21,129 nt of DNA from Actinomycetota bacterium (GCA_005885085.1 VAXY01000088.1:9232-30360), one strand, 5' to 3'; shown: positions 7,350-14,697, numbered from the stretch's first letter. Program-made: numbers and translations. The notes: generated from the letters alone by a model not told the origin.

Positions 7350-8039
7350 GTGAAACAGACCTTCAACACGTCGATCGGGACGGTCGAGGTCCTGGTCGAT
7401 CCGCAGAGCCGGATCGTCTCCGTCTACCGCTTCGATGCGGAGCACCGTCCGATTGCCGCAGCGATCGAGAGCTGGGACCATGTCGACCTCCTCGACGTTC
7501 TGAACCGTCAGGCCGGGGTCCCGTTGTCGGAGGCGAACCGCATCGCCGCGGCCGTACGCGAGCAGCACACCCGATTCGGGTCGCTCGCGGAAAGAGTCGA
7601 CGAACGCAACCGGGAGCGCGCCGGTTGGAGCACGCTCCAGAACGCCGGCATCCCGCTCCGTTTCGTCGCCGTGCTGCTGGACGCGCTGATCGTCTTCGTG
7701 CCGCTCGGCATCGTCGTCGGGCTGATGGCCGGCGGCGGCTACGCGGAGAGGCACAACGGCTACGCCAATGCCGGGATCAATCTCAACGGGAAGGCGACGT
7801 TACTGCTGATCGCTCTCGGCGTCGGTTACTACGTCGTGTGCGAGGCGGCCGCCGGGGCGACGCTGGGCAAACGCATGGTCGGCATTCGCGTCGTCGGCGA
7901 AGACGGAGAACATGTCACCTTCGGTGCGGCGCTCGTCCGCAACCTGGTCCGGCTCGTCGACGCGCTCTTCTTCTACTTCGTCGGGTTCATGTTTGCCGTG
8001 TTGTCGAAGCGCGGCCAGCGCCTCGGCGATCGCCGTTAG
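7350..8039 (+). CDS. RDD-family membrane protein
   Basis: A 229-residue protein. Residues 1-95 are soluble with no recognised domain (beta-rich start TFNTSIGTVEVLVDPQSRIVSVYRF, then a helical, charged part). Residues ~98-229 are an RDD domain: PLRFVAVLLDALIVFVPLGIVVG forms the first membrane helix with conserved Arg and Asp, ~148-166 the second, then GATLGKRMVGIRVV, and a third helix ~200-218. The domain ends at RGQRLGDRR; most relatives continue about eight residues further. RDD proteins are of mixed or unknown function, some linked to transport. The GTG start at 7350 has no Shine-Dalgarno. A 10-codon frame, ATG 7321 to TGA 7353, overlaps it. The stop overlaps the convergent glycosyltransferase stop by 4 nt. 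Confidence 0.8.
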   Translation: MKQTFNTSIGTVEVLVDPQSRIVSVYRFDAEHRPIAAAIESWDHVDLLDVLNRQAGVPLSEANRIAAAVREQHTRFGSLAERVDERNRERAGWSTLQNAGIPLRFVAVLLDALIVFVPLGIVVGLMAGGGYAERHNGYANAGINLNGKATLLLIALGVGYYVVCEAAAGATLGKRMVGIRVVGEDGEHVTFGAALVRNLVRLVDALFFYFVGFMFAVLSKRGQRLGDRR

Positions 8040-9520
8040 CCGGGACGCGGGCCGACCGCGGTCGCGAGCCAGTATTTCTCCCAGCGGGCGAACACCCGGC
8101 ACACGTAGTCGCACTCCTGGAACAGTCCGAAGACAAGGCTTCCGCGGGGCGGAATCCCGCCGTCGGGAAGGATCGAGATCCGTTCATCCGGCACGCCGGT
8201 CGCGGCGGCGTGCCAGCGGGCCTGTTCTTGTGCTCCGCGATCGTCGTAATCGATATAGATCGTCTTACCGCTCGCGAACGCCTGGTCGAGCAGAGGCTGC
8301 ACGCCGGCATCGAAGAGGACGACTCGCGCGGGGCCGCGTGTGCGATACGAGTCCAGGAACTGGACGAACTGGACGGCGACGGTCACCGCCAGCACGGCGA
8401 CTAGAAGCTGGGCAGCACGTCTCGTCCGTGCTGCGGCGACCAACGCCTCGAGCGCCGGGATCGCGAGCACGATCGCCAGAACAGGTAGGGCGGCAAGCCG
8501 GATGGCGTTGTGCCGGTCGACCGTCAGCGCCGCGGGGATGGGTGCGAGCACCGTCGCGATGAGGACATAACGCCACCAGAGGTCGTCCCGACGCTGCGCG
8601 AGGATGATCACCGCGCCCGCAAGCGCGAGGGCAACCACGGCGCCGTAGAGCGCGCCGTAACCGCCGTTGTGCACGTACGGAGCCGGGTCGCCGGCCGTCG
8701 CCCAGTGCCACGGGTTGATGTCGTGGAACCAGTTCGCCGTAGCCTGGAGCACGACCCAGAGCTTCGACCGGCCTTCGCGGGCGATCGTCGTCGCGGAGTA
8801 TCGAGCCGTCAGGGCGCCCGGGTGGCGCAGCGCATAAACACCGAGCGGCACGACGAAGGCCGCAAACGTTCCCCATGCGGCGACGAGCCACCGCCGGCGT
8901 TGGCGGCCCGCGAACACGACGAGCGCAGCCGCGAAGAGCGGCGCGAGCAGCCGGCTGCCGGTGTAGGAGTAGAGGAGCAAGCCGAGCAGGCATCCGACCA
9001 CGACGCCTTCCGAGATCGCCCACCGCCGGTTGCGCACGGAGCGCGCGAGCGCGAACAGGATCAGCGTGACGAGCAGCGGCTGGGTCGAGACCTCGAGCGC
9101 AACTCGTCCGAGCTCGAAGAGCCACGGCGTAAAGCCGGCCAACACGAGGACGACGACGCCGATCAGCCTGCTCCCACTGACCCGGAGGGCGAGTAACCCG
9201 AGCAGCAGGACTGCGAGGAGAACGAGCACTGCCGACAGGCCGCGCGCAACCTCGGCGTGCGGGCCCGTGACCCTGAAGACAACGGCGAGCAGGTACGGGT
9301 ACAGCGGGCTCTTGTAGTCGCCGACCGATCGGAAGAACAAAGGCAGGAATGCGCCGTCCTCGTCTCGCAGGCTTGTCGAGATCGAGTACGCGTTGAATGA
9401 GAGCGCCGCCTCGTCGCGGTGGTAGCCCGGTGGGTTCTTTGGCGTGATCCAAAGCTGGAACGCCACGACTGCGAGGAGCGCAGCGACGGCGAGCAGGACG
9501 CCTGGCCGCGCGGCGTTCAT
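8036..9520 (-). CDS. GT-C fold glycosyltransferase (GT39/ArnT-like membrane protein)
   Basis: A 494-residue polytopic membrane protein with about ten hydrophobic helices spread over residues 8-400 and a soluble C-terminal tail of ~110 residues. After the first helix comes GYHRDEAALSFNAYSI, with the Asp36-Glu37 pair expected in the first extracytoplasmic loop of GT-C enzymes, and then GDYKSPLYPYLLAV, a typical PMT/ArnT motif. Such enzymes move a sugar from a polyprenyl-phosphate donor to protein, lipid or glycan outside the membrane. The start is ATG 9520, inside the ATGA overlap with the acetyltransferase stop; frame continuation upstream to 9817 is out-of-frame coding of the neighbour. It is the last gene of the fdhD-mobA-GNAT operon. 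Substrate unknown. Confidence 0.85.
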   Translation of the reverse strand: MNAARPGVLLAVAALLAVVAFQLWITPKNPPGYHRDEAALSFNAYSISTSLRDEDGAFLPLFFRSVGDYKSPLYPYLLAVVFRVTGPHAEVARGLSAVLVLLAVLLLGLLALRVSGSRLIGVVVLVLAGFTPWLFELGRVALEVSTQPLLVTLILFALARSVRNRRWAISEGVVVGCLLGLLLYSYTGSRLLAPLFAAALVVFAGRQRRRWLVAAWGTFAAFVVPLGVYALRHPGALTARYSATTIAREGRSKLWVVLQATANWFHDINPWHWATAGDPAPYVHNGGYGALYGAVVALALAGAVIILAQRRDDLWWRYVLIATVLAPIPAALTVDRHNAIRLAALPVLAIVLAIPALEALVAAARTRRAAQLLVAVLAVTVAVQFVQFLDSYRTRGPARVVLFDAGVQPLLDQAFASGKTIYIDYDDRGAQEQARWHAAATGVPDERISILPDGGIPPRGSLVFGLFQECDYVCRVFARWEKYWLATAVGPRPG

Positions 9521-10098
9521 TCGGGACGTGTTTGCTCCTCGATCTTCCGCTCGAGGAGCCCCTTCACGCGGGGCCAGTCGTCGTCGACGATCGCGTACCA
9601 GGCAGAGTCCCGGATCGAGTCGGGCAGCACCATGTGCTTGCGGAAGATGCCTTCGAAGGTCGCGCCGATGCCGAGCAGCGCGCCGCGGACGCGCAGGTTG
9701 CGCGCATCCGTCTTGAACTCGACGCGCATCGCGCCCCAGTCCTCGAACGCGTGCCGGAGCAGGAGGTATTTCGTCTCGATGTTCACGCCCGTTCCCCACT
9801 GCGGACGCTCGAGCCACGTCCAGCCGATCTCGGTGCGGCGATGGAACGGCTCAACGTTCAGAAAGCGCGTCGACCCGACGGGGCGGCCGTCCACGTGGAC
9901 GACGAAAGGCACCTCGGTCTCGCTCGCCAGCGCTTCGTCGAACCAGCGCTCGAAGCCGACCAGGTACATGCCGGTGAAGCGGTGGATCTGCGGCTCGCGC
10001 TCCGCCGCCTGGCGCAGCCCCTCGCGGTGCGGCTCGGCGATCGGCTCGACACGGACGATCCGTCCCTGCAGCGGTTCTCGAGGCCGGAGGCCGCTCAC
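9517..10098 (-). CDS. GNAT-family N-acetyltransferase (RimJ/RimL-like)
   Basis: A 193-residue cytoplasmic acetyltransferase. The GNAT core is visible: a beta-strand pair in PFVVHVDGRPVGSTRFLNV, then RRTEIGWTWLERPQWGTGVNIETKYLLLRHAFE, where motif A and the helix that holds acetyl-CoA are expected, and MRVEFKTDARNLRVRGALLGIGATFEGIFRKH, matching the K-x-D-x-x-N-x-x-S/R-x-x-A-x-x-x-x-G-x-x-x-E-G signature of RimJ/RimL-type enzymes. It probably acetylates an N-terminal amine or a small molecule; the substrate is not predictable. It starts with GTG at 10098, overlapping the mobA stop (GTGA), and its own stop overlaps the glycosyltransferase ATG (ATGA). The full-length protein looks intact. Confidence 0.87.
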   Translation of the reverse strand: MSGLRPREPLQGRIVRVEPIAEPHREGLRQAAEREPQIHRFTGMYLVGFERWFDEALASETEVPFVVHVDGRPVGSTRFLNVEPFHRRTEIGWTWLERPQWGTGVNIETKYLLLRHAFEDWGAMRVEFKTDARNLRVRGALLGIGATFEGIFRKHMVLPDSIRDSAWYAIVDDDWPRVKGLLERKIEEQTRPE

Positions 10099-10598
10099 TC
10101 GAGCGCCGCGAGCTCGTCGGCGGTGTTGACGTTCACGAGCTCGTCAGAGTCGATCTCCACGATTGACGTCTCGAGGTCGCGCAGCGAGTAGTCGCCGCGC
10201 TCCAGCTTCCGTTCGAGTGCCGGGAGCGCGCTGCGGCGATAGGCACTGGGAAGCGGGCCGCTCGGCGGGGCCGCGGGCGCGTTTGCGGCCAGCCGCAGCA
10301 GGCTTTCTGCGGAGATGAGCGGACAGTCGACCGGAAGCACGACGCAGACGTCGTGGCTCGCGGCGCGCAGCCCGGCGACGATGCCCGCGATCGGCGCACG
10401 CACGTCCGAGCCGTCGTCGAGGACGCGGAACGGCAACGGCAGCGCGTCGGCCGTCTTCCCGACGGCGATCTGCTCGTCGCACGCCTCGCCCAGCACGCGC
10501 CAGGCCCGCTCGGCCAGCGTCTCGCCCTCGAAGTCCGCCAGCGCCTTCGGCGAGCCGAAGCGGCGGCTCGCGCCGCCGACGAGCAAGACGCCCGTCAC
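10095..10598 (-). CDS. mobA: MobA-like molybdenum cofactor nucleotidyltransferase
   Basis: A 167-residue protein with the nucleotidyltransferase signature LLVGGASRRFGSPKAL at residues 5-20 (phosphate-binding Gly/Arg and Lys), a PVDCPL segment at 90-94 holding the metal-binding Asp91, and the C-terminal VNVNTADEL motif typical of MobA. MobA joins GMP from GTP to Mo-molybdopterin, giving the guanine dinucleotide cofactor used by DMSO-reductase-family enzymes such as formate dehydrogenase. It starts at GTG 10598, overlapping the fdhD stop, and ends overlapping the GNAT start. It is short for the family (E. coli MobA is about 194 residues). The adjacent fdhD supports the role. A related NTP transferase for a different cofactor is less likely. 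Confidence 0.85.
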   Translation of the reverse strand: MTGVLLVGGASRRFGSPKALADFEGETLAERAWRVLGEACDEQIAVGKTADALPLPFRVLDDGSDVRAPIAGIVAGLRAASHDVCVVLPVDCPLISAESLLRLAANAPAAPPSGPLPSAYRRSALPALERKLERGDYSLRDLETSIVEIDSDELVNVNTADELAALE

Positions 10599-11377
10599 CC
10601 GCTGACGCGCCACGGCTCCGTGTAGATGTTGATCTTGCGGTCGCGCACGAAGCCGCAGAGCGTGAGCCCGCGGTCGGCGGCGAGCTCGACCGCGAGCGTG
10701 GACGGCGCGCCGACCGCGACGAGCAGCGGGCAGCCGGCGACCGCGGCCTTCTGCACCAGCTCGAACGAGAGCCGGCCGCTCACGCACAGGAGGGCATCGG
10801 CCAACGGGAGCCGTTCCGCGCGAAATGCCCAGCCGACGACCTTGTCCATCGCGTTGTGCCGGCCGACGTCCTCCCTGATGCAGAGGAGCTCGCCCTCGGG
10901 TGTGAAGAGGCCGGTCGCATGGAGCCCGCCGGTCGCTTCGAACGCGGCCTGTGCAGCGCGGAGCTTGTGCGGGAGTGCCGAGACGAGGTCCGCCGCGACG
11001 CGCAGGTCGCTCTCGACGCGAGGCGCTTCGACCGCGACGGCCTCGAGCGCGCCTTTGCCGCACACCCCGCATGACGAGCTCGTGTAGAAGTTCCGCTTCA
11101 GCGCTGCGGGGGCGGACTCGTCCGCCGTCACCGCGACCGTGTTCGCCGCCAGATCATCCGGCAAGGCGGCGCCACGCGGTGCAAGTCCCTCCGAGAGGCA
11201 GAAGCCGAGCGCCAGCTCCTCGTCGTGGCCGGGAGTGCGCATCGTGACGGCGACAGCCTCGCCGTTGATCCGGATCTCGAGCGGTTCCTCGACGGCGACC
11301 GCGTCCGTCTCGGACCGGCCGCCTGGCAGCCTGACGACGTCGACCGCTGCGGCGGAGTACGGCGGCGCTTTGCTCAC
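10595..11377 (-). CDS. fdhD: FdhD, formate dehydrogenase accessory sulfurtransferase
   Basis: A 260-residue cytoplasmic protein. Family marks are VEEPLEIRINGEAVAVTMRTPGHDEELALGF, the sulphur-relay loop SSCGVCGKGALE with Cys103 and Cys106, and EDVGRHNAMDKVVGWA. FdhD passes sulphur from IscS-type desulfurases to the molybdenum cofactor before its insertion into formate dehydrogenase. No formate dehydrogenase lies in this window, so its client must be encoded elsewhere. The start is GTG 11377; there is no Shine-Dalgarno, and the divergent DUF6457 gene starts only 18 bp away. Extending the frame upstream would read antisense to that gene. It is the first gene of a four-gene operon. Confidence 0.93.
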   Translation of the reverse strand: MSKAPPYSAAAVDVVRLPGGRSETDAVAVEEPLEIRINGEAVAVTMRTPGHDEELALGFCLSEGLAPRGAALPDDLAANTVAVTADESAPAALKRNFYTSSSCGVCGKGALEAVAVEAPRVESDLRVAADLVSALPHKLRAAQAAFEATGGLHATGLFTPEGELLCIREDVGRHNAMDKVVGWAFRAERLPLADALLCVSGRLSFELVQKAAVAGCPLLVAVGAPSTLAVELAADRGLTLCGFVRDRKINIYTEPWRVSG

Positions 11378-11382
11378 GGCGG

Positions 11383-11388
11383 TAGCGT
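11383..11388 (+). promoter_or_regulatory. Candidate -10 for a leaderless DUF6457 transcript
   Basis: TAGCGT fits TANNNT and ends 7 nt before the ATG at 11396, so the predicted transcription start coincides with the start codon. There is no Shine-Dalgarno in the 18-bp divergent gap, which supports a leaderless reading. Confidence 0.4.
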
Positions 11389-11395
11389 GCCACTG

Positions 11396-11632
11396 ATGGA
11401 CGAATGGCTGCGTTCTGCCCGCGACGGGCTCGCCGCGGCGTCCGGCCTCTCCGCCGGCGAGCTCGAGCTCACGCCGGCCGAAGAGCGCACGCTGCTCGAC
11501 CTCGCCCGCGTCGCGGCGCACTCAAGCGGCGAGCGGACGAACGCGCCGTTGCTCTGCTACCTGATCGGGCTCGCGGCCGCGAAGGGCAACGCCGGTCTCG
11601 ATTCGCTCGCGGACGCGGTCACAGCGGAGTAG
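11396..11632 (+). CDS. DUF6457-like small protein
   Basis: A 78-residue acidic, helical protein: MDEWLRSARDGLAAASGL, then LTPAEERTLLDLARVAAHSSGERTNAPLLCYLIGLAAAKG. This pattern matches the DUF6457 family, recalled as often sitting next to or fused behind MobA-type proteins in actinobacteria; the family name is from memory. Here it is a free-standing gene, divergent from fdhD-mobA by 18 bp. Its 3' end overlaps the convergent pheA by 14 nt. The molecular role is unknown; context suggests molybdenum cofactor or formate dehydrogenase maturation. Confidence 0.7.
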   Translation: MDEWLRSARDGLAAASGLSAGELELTPAEERTLLDLARVAAHSSGERTNAPLLCYLIGLAAAKGNAGLDSLADAVTAE

Positions 11633-12437
11633 CTTTGGCGTACGTGCCGAGGAGCCGCGTAAAGGTCGCGTGCTCGCTGAGCGCGGCGAGTGCTTCCACC
11701 ATCTGGGGGAGCTGTGCGGCCGCGTCGACGTCGGCGTAGAAGACGTACTCCCACGGACGGCCGGGCCGCGGCCGGGATTCGAGCTTCGTCAGATTCAGGT
11801 GACGTTCCGCGAAGGCGCCGAGGCAGCGGTAGAGGGAGCCGGCGACGTGGCCCACGCCGAAGACGAGCGACGACTTGTTCGGTTCCTCGAGCGGTGCCGG
11901 ATCACGCGAGAGCGCGCCGAACCTGGTGTAGTTGTCGGGATACGTCTGAATCCGGTCGGCGAGGGACTCGAGCCCGTAGAGCTCGCCCGCCCGTCGCGAG
12001 GCGATCGCCGCGACGCCGTCGAGCTTCCCGTCCGCGATGCGCTTCGCCGCCCCCGCCGTGTTGTACTCCGCCCGCACGTTCACCTCGAGGCCGCTGAGGA
12101 ACTCCTCGCACTGCGCGATCGCCTGGGGATGGGAGACGACCTCGCGGACGTCGTCGATCGTCGAGCCGGGGAGCGCGAGCAGTGAATGGTCGACGCGGAC
12201 GATCGTCTCGCCGACGAGGTGGAGCCCGTGGCGCAGGAAGAGGTCGTACGTCTCGTTGATGCTGCCGGCCTGCGAGTTGTCCATCGGCACGAGACCCCAG
12301 TGCGCCCGGCCCACCTCGACGGACTCGAAGACGGTGCGAATCGAAGGAAACGGCCGGTGCTCCGTGTCGGGGAAAAGCGCGACCGCGCCCTCCTCGGAGT
12401 ACGCGCCGGCCTCACCCTGGTACGCGACGACGCTCAC
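11619..12437 (-). CDS. pheA: Prephenate dehydratase
   Basis: A 272-residue monofunctional enzyme converting prephenate to phenylpyruvate in phenylalanine synthesis. Residues 1-180 are the catalytic domain: AYQGEAGAYSEEGA at the start, VPMDNSQAGSI (the usual xxENSxxGxV region, here with Asp in place of Glu), and the NYTRF motif with Thr171-Arg172-Phe173. Residues ~188-268 are an ACT regulatory domain with the phenylalanine-sensing LTKLESRPRPGRPWEYVFYAD; Glu220-Ser-Arg-Pro is the conserved ESRP. It is therefore likely feedback-inhibited by phenylalanine. The GTG start at 12437 lacks a Shine-Dalgarno, but a TAAGCT -10-like hexamer lies 6 nt upstream. No chorismate mutase domain is fused. Confidence 0.92.
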   Translation of the reverse strand: MSVVAYQGEAGAYSEEGAVALFPDTEHRPFPSIRTVFESVEVGRAHWGLVPMDNSQAGSINETYDLFLRHGLHLVGETIVRVDHSLLALPGSTIDDVREVVSHPQAIAQCEEFLSGLEVNVRAEYNTAGAAKRIADGKLDGVAAIASRRAGELYGLESLADRIQTYPDNYTRFGALSRDPAPLEEPNKSSLVFGVGHVAGSLYRCLGAFAERHLNLTKLESRPRPGRPWEYVFYADVDAAAQLPQMVEALAALSEHATFTRLLGTYAKATPL

Positions 12438-12443
12438 GTGCAG

Positions 12444-12449
12444 AGCTTA
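12444..12449 (-). promoter_or_regulatory. Candidate -10 for a leaderless pheA transcript
   Basis: On the minus strand TAAGCT fits TANNNT and ends 6 nt before the pheA GTG. No Shine-Dalgarno lies at a usual distance. Confidence 0.4.
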
Positions 12450-12476
12450 GGTCCTGACTCTCGGAGGTGCGCTGCT

Positions 12477-12505
12477 GGGGTCTGACCCCGCAGGGGTCAG
12501 ACCCC
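12477..12505. repeat. Inverted repeat GGGGTCTGACCCC, copy 3
   Basis: Arms GGGGTCTGACCCC (12477-12489) and the exact reverse complement (12493-12505) surround the loop GCA. The element lies five bases beyond the stop codon of the MFS gene (minus strand, stop 12511-12513) and upstream of pheA on the same strand. It could terminate the MFS transcript and separate it from pheA. Confidence 0.9.
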
Positions 12506-12510
12506 GGACT

Positions 12511-13764
12511 TCAGGCCGGGACGGCTTCGCCCCCGGTGGCCAGGCGCTCTTCCTCCGCCTTCCGCTCGTCGACGTACGCGTCGCCGAGGGCGGTGAAGAA
12601 TCGGAAGAACCCGGCGATGCAGATCGTGAGCACGCCGATGACCGCGTAGACGGTGGCGACACGACCGGTCGCGCTGATCACCCAGCCGCCGACCAGCGCG
12701 CCGGCGGGGATCGCCGACCACGCGAGCACGCCGGCGATCGACAGCACGCGCGAGAGGAGCTTGTTCGGAACGATCGCCTGCCGCAAGCTGCCGGTGTTGA
12801 TGTTGAAGAGGATGCCGAGGCCTCCCGATGCGGCCCACAGCGGCACCGCCGCCCAGTACCAGCGCATCGTTGAGAACGCGATCGTGCAGGCGCCCATCAG
12901 CATCAGCGACGTCATCGCCAGGGCTGTGAAGCTGAAGCGCTTGCGCAACCGCCCAGCGAGGAGGCCGGTGACCACGACGCCGGCGCTTCCGGCCGAGAAC
13001 AGGATTCCGATCTGGAACTTGCTCGCGTGCAGCCGTTGCGTTGCGAACAGGACGAGCTCGGCGTAGGTCGTGGCGCCGACGAAGTTGATCAGGGCCATCA
13101 TCGCGGAGATGTTGCGCAGCACGGGGTGCGCGAGCACGTAGCGCAGGCCTTCGCGCACGTCGTGCAGGATCGTCGTCGCCTCTTTCGCCTCGTCGCTGAC
13201 GAGGTTGAAGCTGCCGCGGATCAAGGCCAGCGAGAGCGCCGAGACCGCGAACGAGCCCGCATCGAACGCCATCACCCACACGAGCGGCAGAAACGAGATC
13301 AGGGCGCCGGCCAGGAGCGGCCCCGCGACCTGAGCCGCCGAGTACGTCGCCTGGATCCGTCCGTTCGCCGTCACGAGGTCGTCCGTCTCGACGAGGCTCG
13401 GAATCGCCGCGAACTCGCCGGCGCTGAACGCGATGAAGACAGTCGACTGGATGAACGTGACGCCGTAGATCAACCACACGGTCAGGTGCCCGAACTGTGC
13501 GACGAGCGGGATCGAGAGGATCACCGCGGCGTTGATCGAGTCGAGGGCGATCATCGCCCGCTTGCGATCGACGCGGTCCATCCAGGCGCCGAGCAGCAAA
13601 CCGAACAGCAGATACGGAAGAAAGGTCGCGGCGGTCGCCACACCGAGGTTGACGGCCGAGTGGGTGAGCTGGAACACGAGCAACGGCACCGCCCACTGCG
13701 TGAACGAGCTGCCGAGGTTCGAGATCGTCTGGCCGGTCCAGAACTTCCAGAAGTCGAAGCTCAT
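12511..13764 (-). CDS. MFS transporter (probable drug or metabolite exporter)
   Basis: A 417-residue inner-membrane protein with about 12 hydrophobic helices. The loop after helix 2 has GAWMDRVDRKRAM, the MFS motif A, as in exporters of the EntS/MFS_3 group. LVTANGRIQATYSAAQVAGPLLAGAL and QIGILFSAGSAGVVVTGLLAGRLRKR match the corresponding helix 4-5 and second-half motif A regions. Such proteins use the proton gradient to export small molecules. Both ends are complete; the C-terminus is a charged tail. The start is ATG 13764, only 27 bp from the divergent methyltransferase gene, with no clear Shine-Dalgarno. The substrate is unknown. Confidence 0.85.
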   Translation of the reverse strand: MSFDFWKFWTGQTISNLGSSFTQWAVPLLVFQLTHSAVNLGVATAATFLPYLLFGLLLGAWMDRVDRKRAMIALDSINAAVILSIPLVAQFGHLTVWLIYGVTFIQSTVFIAFSAGEFAAIPSLVETDDLVTANGRIQATYSAAQVAGPLLAGALISFLPLVWVMAFDAGSFAVSALSLALIRGSFNLVSDEAKEATTILHDVREGLRYVLAHPVLRNISAMMALINFVGATTYAELVLFATQRLHASKFQIGILFSAGSAGVVVTGLLAGRLRKRFSFTALAMTSLMLMGACTIAFSTMRWYWAAVPLWAASGGLGILFNINTGSLRQAIVPNKLLSRVLSIAGVLAWSAIPAGALVGGWVISATGRVATVYAVIGVLTICIAGFFRFFTALGDAYVDERKAEEERLATGGEAVPA

Positions 13765-13775
13765 CTCGACGTAGG

Positions 13776-13783
13776 TGTATACA
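13776..13783. promoter_or_regulatory. Palindromic TGTATACA, candidate shared -10 of a divergent promoter
   Basis: The 27-bp gap between the MFS ATG and the methyltransferase GTG holds the perfect palindrome TGTATACA. Read either way it gives a TATACA -10-like hexamer. On the plus strand it ends 8 nt before GTG 13792; on the minus strand it ends 11 nt before ATG 13764. Both transcripts would have almost no leader. Confidence 0.45.
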
Positions 13784-13791
13784 TCGCGGGC

Positions 13792-14697
13792 GTGGTGAGC
13801 GGACGGTGCCCGATTTGCGGTTCGCCTCCGGAGGACGGCCCGATCATCTCCGGGCCGGATCGGTTCCAGGGCACGCCGGGAACATTCTCCGTCGCCGTCT
13901 GCTCGGCCTGCGGAACAGGCTGGACGGTGCCCATCGTGCCCGCCGCCGAGCTGGGGGCCTACTACCCGCCGTCGTATGGCTATCTGAATGCGGGCGCCGC
14001 GCAGCGCCGCATCCAGCGGACATTGATGGACCGCGCGCTGAAGCGGCCGCCGCTCGACGTCGTAGCGGACGCCAGACCGGGGACATTGCTCGACGTCGGC
14101 TGCGGGCGCGGAGATCTCGGTGCCGCGTTCGTCAGGCGCGGCTGGCGGGTCAGCGGTGTGGAGCCGTCACCCGAGGCCTGCGCGGTCGCGCGCGTCCAGG
14201 GCGTCGAAGCGCGGGAGGGCACGCTGGACTCCGCCGACTTCGCGGACGGGTCGTTCGACGCGATCGTGATGCGTCACTCGCTCGAGCACGTCCCCGATCC
14301 GGTGGCGGATCTCGGACGCGTCTTCCGCCTCTTGCGGCGTGGCGGCCTCCTCGTGACCAGCGTCCCGAACTTCGACTCGTGGGAGCGGCGGCGCTTCGGC
14401 GGCGCCTGGTTCCACCTCGACCTGCCGCGGCACCGCACGCATTTCACGCCACAGTCGCTTCGCCTCGCTTTGTCGAAAGGCGGCTTCGACGTACTGTCGA
14501 TGGAGACGTCCGGTGACGCCAACTCCTTGCTCGCGACGCTGCAATACCGGCTCGCTGGGCGGCTCTTCTCGCGGAGCGTGCCGGCACTCTCGGCGCAGTA
14601 TGGGCTCGGCACGGTGATCTCGCCGCTGCTCGCGCTGCTCGACCGGCAGCGAGGTGGGGGGCCGTTCCTGCACGCCGCTGCGCGCCGACCGGCGTGA
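13792..14697 (+). CDS. Class I SAM-dependent methyltransferase with N-terminal zinc-ribbon-like motif
   Basis: A 301-residue protein. Residues 1-45 carry CPIC (Cys6, Cys9) and CSAC (Cys37, Cys40), a likely zinc ribbon as in sugar or lipid O-methyltransferases of the Methyltransf_23/11 type. Residues ~97-215 are the Rossmann methyltransferase: motif I LLDVGCGRGDLG (99-110), the acidic SAM ribose-binding region VSGVEPSPEA, then MRHSLEHVPDPVADLGRVFRLLRRGGLLV, followed by WFHLDLPRHRTHFT, a pattern common in polysaccharide-linked methyltransferases. The C-terminal ~70 residues have a hydrophobic stretch. The start is GTG 13792 or GTG 13795; frame continuation far upstream is antisense to the MFS gene. 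The substrate is unknown; a cell-envelope sugar is a guess. Confidence 0.87.
   Translation: MVSGRCPICGSPPEDGPIISGPDRFQGTPGTFSVAVCSACGTGWTVPIVPAAELGAYYPPSYGYLNAGAAQRRIQRTLMDRALKRPPLDVVADARPGTLLDVGCGRGDLGAAFVRRGWRVSGVEPSPEACAVARVQGVEAREGTLDSADFADGSFDAIVMRHSLEHVPDPVADLGRVFRLLRRGGLLVTSVPNFDSWERRRFGGAWFHLDLPRHRTHFTPQSLRLALSKGGFDVLSMETSGDANSLLATLQYRLAGRLFSRSVPALSAQYGLGTVISPLLALLDRQRGGGPFLHAAARRPA

Noticed and set aside
8030..8070. Frameshift truncating the RDD domain
   Set aside because: Reading the other frames past 8039 does not restore the usual AGT-V-V ending, so a naturally short end is more likely than a frameshift.
9521..9817. N-terminal extension of the glycosyltransferase frame
   Set aside because: It lies wholly inside the acetyltransferase gene on the same strand and has shadow-like Arg-rich composition; the ATG at 9520 precedes a proper first membrane helix and gives a 4-nt overlap.
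388..12505. CRISPR array
   Set aside because: The repeated element occurs as three isolated inverted repeats kilobases apart, not as direct repeats with spacers.
13027..13791. Long open frame upstream of the methyltransferase start
   Set aside because: It is antisense to the MFS transporter gene and rich in Arg/Asp/Glu, as expected for a shadow frame; protein-like sequence begins only at the CPIC motif after 13792.
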